Shown here: positions 6,592 to 14,319 of the stretch, piece after piece
How the letters are laid out: the number at the start of each line of letters is the position of its first letter
Numbering within the stretch: the first letter of the stretch is position 1
From: Syntrophomonadaceae bacterium
Lineage (GTDB): Bacteria > Bacillota > Dethiobacteria > DTU022
Direction of reading: 5' to 3'
Length of the DNA: 14,319 bases
Assembly: GCA_007131435.1 (NCBI GenBank)
Contig: SLQM01000033.1
Location: 1 to 14,319 of the forward strand
Notes under the pieces: generated by a model
The model's database searches: none
What the model was told of the DNA's origin: nothing
Seen by the model: the letters and a program-made list of their open reading frames with translations, nothing else
Program-made: the position numbers and the translations under genes

Positions 6592-7554
6592 CTACTTAGC
6601 CAATACCAGGGCCAACTGATATAAGTTATCAGGAAACGATTTAGTCCCTTTGAAGCATACTTCTAGCGGCAAAGCTACTATTTCTTCACCCTTTGCAGCC
6701 GTAAACAGACCACTTTTCCCTTGATGAAGCAAATCTATTGCCATTGCCCCCATCCGACTTCCCAACAGGCGGTCTACAGCACTGGGAGCACCGCCTCTTT
6801 GAATATGCCCTAAAACAGTTACCCTGATCTCATGTTTAACCTGGCTACTTATATCTTCTTTAATTTTAAAAACATCGCCCGCGCCTTCTGCAACCAGGAT
6901 AATGCTGTGTGCTTTTCTTCTTTTAATTCCATGCATTAATCTTTTGCAGACATCGTTAATATCATATTCAATTTCAGGTAACAGGATAGATTCCGCACCT
7001 CCGGCCAATCCGGCAGTTAAAGCCAAAAATCCATTATGCCTTCCCATAACTTCAAGTAAAAAAATCCTTTCATGTGATGTTGCCGTATCTCTTAACCTGT
7101 TAATCGCATCTAGAATTGTGTTAACTGCAGTATCAAAACCGATAGTTTTATCAGTGCCGCATATATCGTTATCGATAGTTCCAGGTATACCTATGACCTT
7201 TATACCGCGCTCCTGAAGCGTAAGTGCTCCGCGAAAAGAACCTTCTCCACCTATTACGATCAACTTATCCATGCCCTTGCTTTTTAATATTTCTGCAGCT
7301 TTGTCCTGGTTTTCATCTTGCAGCAATTCTGGAGCCCGGGCAGTAAGAAGCACTGTACCGCCGCGGTGGATTATATCTGCAACAGAACCTATCTCTAAAT
7401 TTATAAATTGATTTCCAGATAATAATCCGGCATAGCCTCTTTGAATACCAATTATCTCATAACCGCTGTATATTCCTTTTCGGACTACGGCCCTGATGGC
7501 AGCATTCATGCCAGGGGCATCTCCACCGCTTGTCAGTAACCCTATTTTTGACAC
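6592..7554 (-). CDS. pfkA: ATP-dependent 6-phosphofructokinase
   Basis: It phosphorylates fructose 6-phosphate to fructose 1,6-bisphosphate, the committed step of glycolysis. At 320 residues it has the length of bacterial PfkA. Motifs are TSGGDAPGMNAAIR (8-21), IGGEGSFRGA (101-110), the catalytic PGTIDND (124-130, with D128 and D130), EVMGRHNG (168-175) and HIQRGGAPSAVDR (250-262). Gly105 and Gly125 (E. coli 104 and 124) are the ATP-type residues; PPi-dependent enzymes have Asp and Lys there. Residue 104 is Glu where E. coli and Bacillus enzymes have the Mg-linked Asp103, a conservative but uncommon change in this class. The start is GTG, sharing one base with the dnaE stop in TAGTG, with AGGAGG 10 nt upstream inside dnaE. 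Expression is therefore probably coupled to dnaE, and pyk follows directly. Confidence 0.97.
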   Translation of the reverse strand: MSKIGLLTSGGDAPGMNAAIRAVVRKGIYSGYEIIGIQRGYAGLLSGNQFINLEIGSVADIIHRGGTVLLTARAPELLQDENQDKAAEILKSKGMDKLIVIGGEGSFRGALTLQERGIKVIGIPGTIDNDICGTDKTIGFDTAVNTILDAINRLRDTATSHERIFLLEVMGRHNGFLALTAGLAGGAESILLPEIEYDINDVCKRLMHGIKRRKAHSIILVAEGAGDVFKIKEDISSQVKHEIRVTVLGHIQRGGAPSAVDRLLGSRMGAMAIDLLHQGKSGLFTAAKGEEIVALPLEVCFKGTKSFPDNLYQLALVLAK

Positions 7555-10500
7555 TACTGCAGATCCTCCTTCGCAGGATCTTGATCAACCTTACCTGTTT
7601 GCTCGACTACCATACCTGAACCTAAAAGATACTCAAGGCGTTCCAGGCAGGAGGGATGATCACGAATCCAGTATTCTTCTTTCAATAACAGGGTTTTATT
7701 ATCAGCTTCAAAATAAAGACAAACCGGTATTTCTCCATTTTCTGCAACTAAAGTATCTCTCAAGTTTTCTAAAACATTATGATCGTGATCATGCCCGATA
7801 ATCAGGCGGTAATATTTTGGTTCCCTGTTAAGTGGCTTTATATTTTCGACAATAATTTTAACCTCTTCGTCTTCTTTGTGATCTGTTCTACCTTCAACAA
7901 GGATAAGATTGTCTTCCACAAATGATCCTGTTTCTTTTTCAAAAAGATCCGGGAAAACTACAAGTTCAACACTGCCGGTAAGATCTTCTAATTTAACAAA
8001 TGCCATCTGCCTATTTTTTTTTGTATAAAAACTTCTTACAGCTACTATTATTCCACCAATTTTGACCTTTTTGTCATCTCCGGTTTCTTCTAGCTCTGCA
8101 CAGCGCGTTAAACCCGGCATTGCATTCATTATTTGCCTGAAGGGTTCAAGAGGGTGGCCGGATATATACAGCCCCAATAAATCTTTTTCTAATGAAAGCC
8201 TCTCTTTATCATTAAATGGTTCGATTTCAGGTAAATTATCGGTAAGCAGTTCTTTCTGGGTGCTTTCATCCATCAATGAAAACATTGAGATTTGGCCATT
8301 TTCCCTTTCACGCTGTGCAGACTGCCCCTGGGCTAATACATCCTCCAGCGCCGCAAGGTATTGTGCCCGGTGCCCTCCAAGTGAATCAAAGGCACCGCAT
8401 TTTACCAGGCTCTCAAGCACTTTGCGGTTACAAGCTCTCATATCGACCCGGGATGAAAAATCACGCAATGAAACAAATGGCTCTATTTTACGGGCTTCTA
8501 TTATTGAATTAATAGCACTAATGCCAACATTTTTTACTGCAGCAAGCCCAAACCGAATCCTGTTCTCTGCAACAACAGTGAAATTAATTTCACTTTCATT
8601 TATATCCGGGGGCATTACCTCGATGCCCATGCGCTTGCAATCCGCTATATAAAGAGCAACTTTATCACTATTGGCATAGTAAACTGTCATAATAGCAGCC
8701 ATATATTCTGTAGGGTAGTTGGCTTTAAGGTAAGCGGTTTGATATGCAATCAATGCATATGCTGCCGCATGGGATTTATTAAAACCGTATGATGCAAATT
8801 TCAGAATAAGATCGTATGTTTCGGCAGCAAGTTCTTTTGAATAACCATTTTTTACAGAGCCATCAATAAATAACTGGCGCTGCTCATCAAGTATTTCAAG
8901 TTTCTTCTTACCGATTGCCCTTCTCAGCAAATCTGCCTGTCCCAGGGTAAAACCAGCCATCCTGGCTGCAATTTCCATTATCTGCTCCTGGTATACTATA
9001 ACTCCATATGTTTCATTTAAAATTGGTTCTAAAACGGGGTGTGAATATTTAATCTCTTTCATACCATGTTTACTTTTTATGAACACCGGTATCTGTTCCA
9101 TTGGCCCTGGGCGATATAAAGCTACCACGGCAATAATATCCTCAAATTTATTGGGCATTAACTCCTTTAAAACTGAGCGCATTCCTGAACTTTCAAGTTG
9201 AAATATACCGGTCGTTTCTCCTTCGGATAGCAAGTTAAAGGTATTTTTATCATCTAACTTGACTTCCTCTATGTTAATAACATTACCGTGTCTTTTCTCG
9301 ATATTTTCCAGCGCTTTTCCAACAATACTGAGGGTCTTTAGCCCTAAAAAATCCATTTTTAGCAAACCTAGATCCTCCAGGGTGCCCATCGGAAATTGTG
9401 TTACCACTGTATCATCTGTTGTTTTATAAAGTGGAACAAAATTTACCAGGGGCTCTTTAGAAATAACTACACCGGCAGCATGTATAGACGCATGCCTGGG
9501 CATTCCCTCAACTGCCATTGAAGTGTCGAGCAATTTACGGTATTGTTCTTCTTTATAAAGGGCCTTTAATTCCTTGCTTTGTTCTAACGCCTTGGAAATA
9601 GTAACCTTTAATTCATTGGGAATAAGTTTAGCTATCTTATCAACTTCTGCATAAGGTATAGCCATGGCCCTGCCTACATCCCTTACGGCAGCACGGGCTG
9701 CCATAGTCCCAAATGTTATGATCTGCGCTACCCGTTCCTGTCCATATTTTTTACATACATACTGCAAAATAAGATCTCTTTTATCGTCACAAAAATCAAT
9801 GTCTATATCTGGCATTGATATTCTTTCAGGGTTGAGGAATCTTTCAAAGAGTAAACTATATTTTAAAGGCTCTATATTTGTAATCCCAAGGACATATGCA
9901 ACCAGGCTGCCGGCTGCGGAGCCGCGACCAGGGCCGACTATCACTTTCTCTTGTTTGGCATATTGGATCAGGTCCCAGACGATTAAAAAATAGTTGGAAT
10001 AATCCATTTGCCTGATTACATCCAGCTCATAATCCAACCTGTCTCGCGTTTCTGCCGTTATTTCACCATACCTCTGTTCTAATCCTTTGTAGCAAAGTTC
10101 TTTCAGGTAGCTATTTGAATCAACACCTTCAGGCAAGCTATATTCTGGCAGGTAACGTTTACTAAAATCTTTTTCAACGTTGCATCTTTCTGCGATATAA
10201 ACACTGTTTTCTATAGCATGTGGATAATCAGGAAAAAGTGCAGCCATTTCTTCTGCGCTTTTAAAATAGAATTGATCAGATCCAAATTTCATCCTCTCAT
10301 TTTCTTCAATTGTTTTTCCGGTTTGAACGCAAAGGAGCGTGTCGTGAACTTCTGCATCCTTACGCGCCAGGTAGTGTATATCGTTAGAAGCAACAAGCTT
10401 TACCCCTTTTTCTTTTGCTATTTCAATTAATTTGCTGTTAACTAATTTTTGCTCTTCAAGGCCATGATCATGTAGCTCAAGAAAAAAATTATCAGGCCCA

Positions 10501-11003
10501 AAAAGATCCCTATAGTATGAAGCAGTTTCGCTTGCTTTTTCAAACTGACCTTCTAAAATGAGGGTAGGTATTTCACCGGCAAGGCAGGCGCTTAAAGCAA
10601 TAATCCCCTCCCTGCACTCTTCCAGCAGTTCTCTGTCAACACGCGGTTTATAATAAAAGCCTTCCAGGAAGCCTGCCGAGACTAGACGCATCAGGTTTTG
10701 GTAGCCTTTATTATTTTCTGCTAACAGTACTAGGTGGTATTGACTATCATCTCGTTTGCCCTCTTTCTTAAACCTTGATCTTGGTGCTACATAAACCTCA
10801 CAGCCAATTATCGGCTTTATTCCCTCTGCTTTAGCTATTCTGTAAAAATCAACTACGCCAAACATCGTCCCATGATCAGTTATTGCCAGGGCCGGCATAT
10901 TTAATTCCCTGGCACGTTTAACTAAGTCCCTTAACCTTGCAGCGCCGTCCAGTAAGCTGAATTCAGTGTGTGTATGAAGATGGACAAAAGTATTATTTGA
11001 CAA
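7554..11003 (-). CDS. dnaE: DNA polymerase III subunit alpha (DnaE)
   Basis: This is the C-family replicative polymerase, 1149 residues. The N-terminal PHP domain (about 1-280) keeps a full set of likely metal ligands: HLHTHTEFSLLDG (H10, H12, D19), ITDHG (41-45), E69 in GCEVY, H90, H178/H180 and SNDIH (206-210). The polymerase core has GPGRGSAAGSLVAY (357-370), catalytic PDIDIDF (398-404, D401 and D403) and the third Asp, D551, in KMDFLGLKTL. A QISMF motif (904-908) fits the internal beta-clamp binding site. An OB-fold domain follows at about 978-1060. There is no separate N-terminal exonuclease, so this is DnaE and not PolC. The TTG start (11001-11003) gives the expected MSNNTFVHLHTHTE and has GAGG 9 nt upstream. 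It heads the cluster leading into pfkA and pyk. Confidence 0.97.
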   Translation of the reverse strand: MSNNTFVHLHTHTEFSLLDGAARLRDLVKRARELNMPALAITDHGTMFGVVDFYRIAKAEGIKPIIGCEVYVAPRSRFKKEGKRDDSQYHLVLLAENNKGYQNLMRLVSAGFLEGFYYKPRVDRELLEECREGIIALSACLAGEIPTLILEGQFEKASETASYYRDLFGPDNFFLELHDHGLEEQKLVNSKLIEIAKEKGVKLVASNDIHYLARKDAEVHDTLLCVQTGKTIEENERMKFGSDQFYFKSAEEMAALFPDYPHAIENSVYIAERCNVEKDFSKRYLPEYSLPEGVDSNSYLKELCYKGLEQRYGEITAETRDRLDYELDVIRQMDYSNYFLIVWDLIQYAKQEKVIVGPGRGSAAGSLVAYVLGITNIEPLKYSLLFERFLNPERISMPDIDIDFCDDKRDLILQYVCKKYGQERVAQIITFGTMAARAAVRDVGRAMAIPYAEVDKIAKLIPNELKVTISKALEQSKELKALYKEEQYRKLLDTSMAVEGMPRHASIHAAGVVISKEPLVNFVPLYKTTDDTVVTQFPMGTLEDLGLLKMDFLGLKTLSIVGKALENIEKRHGNVINIEEVKLDDKNTFNLLSEGETTGIFQLESSGMRSVLKELMPNKFEDIIAVVALYRPGPMEQIPVFIKSKHGMKEIKYSHPVLEPILNETYGVIVYQEQIMEIAARMAGFTLGQADLLRRAIGKKKLEILDEQRQLFIDGSVKNGYSKELAAETYDLILKFASYGFNKSHAAAYALIAYQTAYLKANYPTEYMAAIMTVYYANSDKVALYIADCKRMGIEVMPPDINESEINFTVVAENRIRFGLAAVKNVGISAINSIIEARKIEPFVSLRDFSSRVDMRACNRKVLESLVKCGAFDSLGGHRAQYLAALEDVLAQGQSAQRERENGQISMFSLMDESTQKELLTDNLPEIEPFNDKERLSLEKDLLGLYISGHPLEPFRQIMNAMPGLTRCAELEETGDDKKVKIGGIIVAVRSFYTKKNRQMAFVKLEDLTGSVELVVFPDLFEKETGSFVEDNLILVEGRTDHKEDEEVKIIVENIKPLNREPKYYRLIIGHDHDHNVLENLRDTLVAENGEIPVCLYFEADNKTLLLKEEYWIRDHPSCLERLEYLLGSGMVVEQTGKVDQDPAKEDLQ

Positions 11004-11172
11004 AACACAAAGCCTCGCTTTACTTTAAATCTTACATTTATTCTTTCGCCTTTTTGTTTGTACTTCCTTTGGTAATACTTACTTTTTTTAGATCTTGCTT
11101 TATGCTACAATATATAAAGTTGTTGGTTATACTTGCTCACACAGCATTTCTCGATATATAAGGAGTTACACC
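11004..11172. promoter_or_regulatory. Divergent intergenic region between dnaE and the AI-2E family gene
   Basis: This 169-nt, AT-rich region must hold promoters for both directions. On the minus strand I found no convincing -35/-10 pair for dnaE; only a weak TATATA-like box near 11110-11120 could be proposed. GAGG at 11013-11016 serves the dnaE TTG start. On the plus strand an extended -10 (listed separately) and AGGAG at 11161-11165 serve the membrane protein gene. No hairpin terminator or riboswitch-like fold stands out. Confidence 0.4.
11103..11111 (+). promoter_or_regulatory. Possible extended -10 promoter of the AI-2E family gene
   Basis: TGC followed by TACAAT (11106-11111) forms an extended -10 element about 60 nt upstream of the ATG. 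The matching -35 position holds only a T-rich stretch, so the call rests on the extended -10. Confidence 0.4.
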
Positions 11173-12246
11173 ATGTTTAACGATCGTGAGACTCGCTTAG
11201 CCCTGAAAATTGTAATTTTTGCTGCTGCTGTTTTTATACTGCTTTGGGCTGTTGTTAGACTCGCACCAATTATATCACTTATCATTATTGCAATATTTAT
11301 AGTCTATACGATAAACCCTCTGGTAAACTTTTTAATCAGTATAAAAATAAGACCCCTTCTTGCTGCAATGATTTCTTCACTAATTATCCTAGTGGTTATC
11401 TTTTTCTTCTTTTACCTGCTAATCCCCGGTTTAATAACCGAAGTCAGGCAACTGTTAATATTCCTGACGTCCGAATTAACCAGGGATCTACCAGCCCTGA
11501 TAGCAGAATTAGAAGAGTTAGATCAACGTTTCAACCTGCAATTGACAGATACCCTCATAGAATATTCAAATCAATTTATAAGGCAAGCACCGGGAAACGT
11601 TCAAATTTTATTAAGAAACTTAACGGCAATATCTATGGGAGTTGTTACAAGAATTTGGATTATGCTTGCCCTGGTTTTTTTAGTTTTTTTCCTGGTCCAG
11701 GATATAGAAAAAGCGCGCCATAATCTAACTCTTCTTTTTCCACAGATCTACAAGGAAAATGTTGTTCATATTCTAAGCACTATTGATGAAAAAGTTGGGG
11801 CCTATATACGAGGCACACTACTAAAGTGTGCTTTTGTCGGCCTTTTAACCTGGATAGGCCTTACAATACTGGGGATGCCTTTCGCGCTTATGCTGGGCAT
11901 CCTGGCCGGAGCATTTAATATAATCCTCTATATAGGGCCTTTTGCCGCTGCAGTTCCTGCAGTAATGATAAGTATAATGCCTGATACACCCAGTGTTATC
12001 CTGGTAATTATTTTATATGTATTCGTCCAGATATTAGATGCTTTCCTCTTTACCCCCCTGTTTCTCGGCAAGGCAACAGACTTGAGCCCTTTAACAGTAA
12101 TTGTGATAGTGCTGATAGGCGCCCAGCTAATGGGCCTGCTTGGGATCATCCTGGCTATCCCTATTACAGCAACCTTAAAAGTGCTTCTAGTCCACTATTA
12201 TCTTGACAAAAGGAAAATAGAAGAAGAGAATCATTGTAAAGCTTAG
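11173..12246 (+). CDS. AI-2E family (TqsA/YdiK-like) transporter, multi-pass membrane protein
   Basis: This 357-residue integral membrane protein belongs to the AI-2E/UPF0118 family, whose members export or exchange small molecules or Na+/H+; the substrate here is unknown. Hydrophobic segments lie at about 12-28, 31-49, 62-84, 155-175, 218-238, 240-265, 273-292 and 303-340, with a soluble helical section at about 88-150, the usual pattern. Family motifs are FNIILYIGPFAAAVPA (248-263) and, near the C-terminus, FTPLFLGKATDLSPL and GLLGIILAIPI. The ATG at 11173 has AGGAG 7 nt upstream; an in-frame ATG at 11095 lacks such a site and would add 26 poorly conserved residues. It is a one-gene unit, divergent from dnaE and overlapping the end of trmL by 4 nt tail to tail. 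Confidence 0.93.
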   Translation: MFNDRETRLALKIVIFAAAVFILLWAVVRLAPIISLIIIAIFIVYTINPLVNFLISIKIRPLLAAMISSLIILVVIFFFFYLLIPGLITEVRQLLIFLTSELTRDLPALIAELEELDQRFNLQLTDTLIEYSNQFIRQAPGNVQILLRNLTAISMGVVTRIWIMLALVFLVFFLVQDIEKARHNLTLLFPQIYKENVVHILSTIDEKVGAYIRGTLLKCAFVGLLTWIGLTILGMPFALMLGILAGAFNIILYIGPFAAAVPAVMISIMPDTPSVILVIILYVFVQILDAFLFTPLFLGKATDLSPLTVIVIVLIGAQLMGLLGIILAIPITATLKVLLVHYYLDKRKIEEENHCKA

Positions 12247-12701
12247 CTCATACCCGGGAAGCCCTTTTGTCTTAACGCTTCGTATAACACTAGAGCTACA
12301 GAGTTACCCATATTAAGCGACCGCGGGATCTGCTCTACCATGGGGATCCTGATCACATGCTCGGCTTTCTCAAGTATAGTTTCTGCAAGCCCTTTTGTTT
12401 CGCTGCCAAAAATAAGAAAATCATTACAGCTATAACTTATTTGATGATAATACAATTTACCTCTTGTAGTGTAATATAAAAACCTGTACTGTTCATATTT
12501 ATCTTTCAAAGCCTCAAATGTGGGATGTATTTCAAGATCAAGGTACTTCCAGTAATCCAACCCGGAACGACGCACACTGCTCTCAGAAAGAGAAAAACCA
12601 AGCGGTTCCACCAGGTGCAGTTTGCTTCCGGTCATAACACACGTTCTGGCGACATTACCAGTGTTTGGCGGTATTTCAGGTTCGACGAGTACTATATTCA
12701 T
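12243..12701 (-). CDS. trmL: tRNA (cytidine/uridine-34 2'-O)-methyltransferase TrmL, SPOUT family
   Basis: It methylates the 2'-hydroxyl of wobble nucleotide 34 in certain leucine tRNAs using S-adenosylmethionine. The 152-residue protein is a minimal SPOUT (knotted) methyltransferase, the usual length for TrmL/CspR. Motif 1 is PEIPPNTGNVART (8-20), motif 2 FGSETKGL, and motif 3 IPRSLNMGNSVALVLYEALRQ split near the C-terminus; the family more often has Ser-Asn where Gly-Asn occurs here. I chose ATG at 12699-12701 (MNIVLVEPEIPPNTG), which has AAGGA 7 nt upstream and matches family N-termini; a reading 14 residues longer is not supported. The start is 1 nt after the stop codon of the upstream Lon-like gene, so translation is probably coupled. 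Confidence 0.95.
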   Translation of the reverse strand: MNIVLVEPEIPPNTGNVARTCVMTGSKLHLVEPLGFSLSESSVRRSGLDYWKYLDLEIHPTFEALKDKYEQYRFLYYTTRGKLYYHQISYSCNDFLIFGSETKGLAETILEKAEHVIRIPMVEQIPRSLNMGNSVALVLYEALRQKGFPGMS

Positions 12702-12702
12702 C

Positions 12703-14319
12703 TTATTTTCCTTTTTTACTATCCTCTGCTTGAAGAACGTCATTAAATTTCTTTAACCTTTTGAAAACTTTCTCATTAAAACTACCTTTTGAAAAACCCC
12801 CTCTTTTCAAAGGTTTTCCTGCTTTCACACCACTCAACAGTTCTAGCCCTTCATCAACATCACTAATAGTGTAAATATTGAATTGCCCATTTTTTACAGC
12901 TTTAACAATTTCCTTTTTTAACATCAGCGATTTTTTGTTCTTTTCAGGGATAATCACTCCCTGTTTACCTGTAAAACCTTTAGCCTTGCAGGCCATGTAA
13001 AAACCTTCAACTTTATTGTTTATTCCACCTACCGGCTGCATCTCACCTTTTTGATTAATAGATCCTGTAACTGCGAGATCCTGGCGCAAGGGTACTTCTG
13101 CAAGGCTGGATAGTAAAGCAAACAGTTCTGCAGCAGAAGCGCTGTCACCATCAACGCCTCCATATGACTGTTCAAAGCAAAGGCTCGCAGTTAGGTTCAA
13201 AGGAACTTGCGATCCGAACTGCAAACCCAGGTATCCGCTTAAAATAAGTATGCCCTTACTGTGTATTTTCCCGCTTAGTTCACTTTCTCTTTCGATATTT
13301 ATTATTCCCTTGCGGCCAAGATAGGTAGAGGCTGTAATACGCGAAGGCCTGCCAAACCTATAGTCTCCCTGGTCGATTACTGAAAGTGCATTAACCTGCC
13401 CAACTTTTAGGCCTTCAAGGTCAAGTAGAAGATCTTCTTCCTTAATTGACTCTATTATTCTCTGTTCATATTTGTTTGAACGGTAAACCATTTCTTCCAG
13501 GGCCTTTTCTACCTGGTGTCTGCCTACAATATCCAAGCTATCGATTTCTGCCCAGGCATCGGCTTCAAAAAGCAAATCAACTATCTCATTGAAACGTGTG
13601 CTTAATTTATTTTGATTCTCTGCAAGGCTGATACTATATTCCACAATTTCTGAAACTGCCTCCCGGTCAAAATGACGCAGTTTTTGCTTGTTGCAGTGAT
13701 ATGATATAAAGCCGGCCATTTTATTCAAGTTGTCTTCGTCACGTTCCATTTCAATTTCAAAATCTGCTTTTATTTTAAATAGCTTTCTAAAATCTTCATC
13801 GTAGTGATAAAGAATTTGATAAAGGTAAGGGTTTCCAATCATAACTACCTTGATTTTTAAAGGAATAGCCTGGGGTCGAAGAGTTGCCATCGCAACCAGC
13901 CCAAAGTGTTCACTTATATTTTCAATCCTGATTTCATTTGTCCTTAAAACTCTTTTTAAAACCTCCCAGGACTGCATGCCTGTTAATACATCCCTGGCCT
14001 GCAGGATAAGGTATCCACCATTTGCCCTGTGCAGAGATCCAGGTTTAATCATAGAAAAATCAGTAACGATCATACCAAGACGGTTTTCATATTCTACACG
14101 GCCAAGCAAATTATAGTACGAAGGATGGGTCTCATATACCATGGGAGCGCCTTCCGTATCCTTGTTATCAACAAATAGATTAACCTTGTACCTGATGTCT
14201 GTCTGCTCCTGGCTCTGCCGCCTCAACCAGAACATAGGGTTTTGCTGATCATCTTCATCACCCCTGAAATCTGACAGGTTGGAGAGAACATCTTGCCTGT
14301 AAGCTTCAAGGTATTTTGA
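12703..14319 (-). CDS. Lon-related protease (COG1067, LonB/LonC-like), N-terminus outside the window
   Basis: The open frame runs to the window edge without a stop, giving at least 538 residues; an internal ATG at 14235 is not the true start, because the 28 codons upstream (…YLEAYRQDVLSNL…) also read like family sequence. The visible part has the end of the AAA+ region, with LHRANGGYLILQARDVL near 14011-14033, a Walker B-like segment, and LSTRFNEIVDL near 13575-13607 as a sensor/arginine-finger region. The Lon-type protease domain follows, with the catalytic Ser in VDGDSAS (codon 13141-13143) and Lys in GGINNKVEGF (near 13012-13014). The family degrades proteins; some members such as LonC lack a working ATP site, and Walker A is outside this window. 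A basic C-terminal tail of about 40 residues follows the protease domain. trmL begins 1 nt after its stop. Confidence 0.93.
   Translation of the reverse strand, partial: SKYLEAYRQDVLSNLSDFRGDEDDQQNPMFWLRRQSQEQTDIRYKVNLFVDNKDTEGAPMVYETHPSYYNLLGRVEYENRLGMIVTDFSMIKPGSLHRANGGYLILQARDVLTGMQSWEVLKRVLRTNEIRIENISEHFGLVAMATLRPQAIPLKIKVVMIGNPYLYQILYHYDEDFRKLFKIKADFEIEMERDEDNLNKMAGFISYHCNKQKLRHFDREAVSEIVEYSISLAENQNKLSTRFNEIVDLLFEADAWAEIDSLDIVGRHQVEKALEEMVYRSNKYEQRIIESIKEEDLLLDLEGLKVGQVNALSVIDQGDYRFGRPSRITASTYLGRKGIINIERESELSGKIHSKGILILSGYLGLQFGSQVPLNLTASLCFEQSYGGVDGDSASAAELFALLSSLAEVPLRQDLAVTGSINQKGEMQPVGGINNKVEGFYMACKAKGFTGKQGVIIPEKNKKSLMLKKEIVKAVKNGQFNIYTISDVDEGLELLSGVKAGKPLKRGGFSKGSFNEKVFKRLKKFNDVLQAEDSKKGK

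Noticed and set aside
7786..7797. His-Asp-His-Asp-His stretch near the DnaE C-terminus as a metal site
   Set aside because: It is in a poorly conserved linker between the OB-fold and the C-terminal domain, and there is no other support for metal binding.
8062..8652. Plus-strand ORF of 196 codons opposite dnaE
   Set aside because: It is antisense to the conserved DnaE C-terminal half; its Ser/Leu-rich composition is what the complement of such coding sequence yields.
11095..11172. Upstream ATG extending the AI-2E family protein by 26 residues
   Set aside because: It lacks a ribosome site, would overlap the likely -10 element, and ATG at 11173 has AGGAG at good spacing.
12240..12275. GGGAAGCCC followed by TTTT as a terminator for the AI-2E gene
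   Set aside because: The stem is only 3 bp with a short loop and the T run is short, and it lies in the trmL coding region.

Overview
This window looks like a stretch of core chromosome from a low-GC Gram-positive bacterium (Firmicutes), most likely an anaerobic member of Clostridia. The evidence is the AT-rich sequence, the strong AGGAGG-type ribosome binding sites, the frequent TTG and GTG starts, a dnaE-pfkA-pyk gene order with a pyruvate kinase carrying the extra PEP-utiliser-like C-terminal domain, and the presence of DUF1015, AcuC-like and Lon-like genes. The genus cannot be told from the sequence alone. I see no phage, transposon, CRISPR, rRNA or tRNA gene.

Layout, left to right. (1) 13-1838, minus strand: an rpsB-tsf operon (ribosomal protein S2, elongation factor Ts) with a clear promoter, a leader of about 100 nt and an intrinsic terminator just after tsf. 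(2) 1902-3274, plus strand: a single DUF1015 gene with its own promoter, divergent from rpsB. (3) 11003 down to 3271, minus strand: a tightly packed cluster dnaE-pfkA-pyk-thioesterase-AcuC-like deacetylase. dnaE and pfkA share one base at a TAGTG junction, and the last two genes overlap by 8 nt. (4) 11103-12246, plus strand: an AI-2E family membrane protein, divergent from dnaE. (5) 14319 down to 12243, minus strand: a Lon-like protease, cut by the window edge, followed 1 nt later by trmL (tRNA wobble 2'-O-methyltransferase).

The genes cover translation (S2, EF-Ts, tRNA modification), replication (DNA polymerase III alpha), lower glycolysis (phosphofructokinase, pyruvate kinase), probable acyl-group handling (hotdog thioesterase, deacetylase) and protein turnover. 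The most notable arrangement is the physical and probably translational coupling of the replicative polymerase to the two key glycolytic kinases. Other points are a long acidic tail on S2, a Cys-Cys-Cys-Gly end on EF-Ts, and two convergent gene pairs that each overlap by exactly 4 nt at their stop codons.

I did not find a clearly new multi-gene system. The window is almost fully coding; the largest gap without a gene is 293 nt (1701-1993) and holds two divergent promoters and the rpsB leader.
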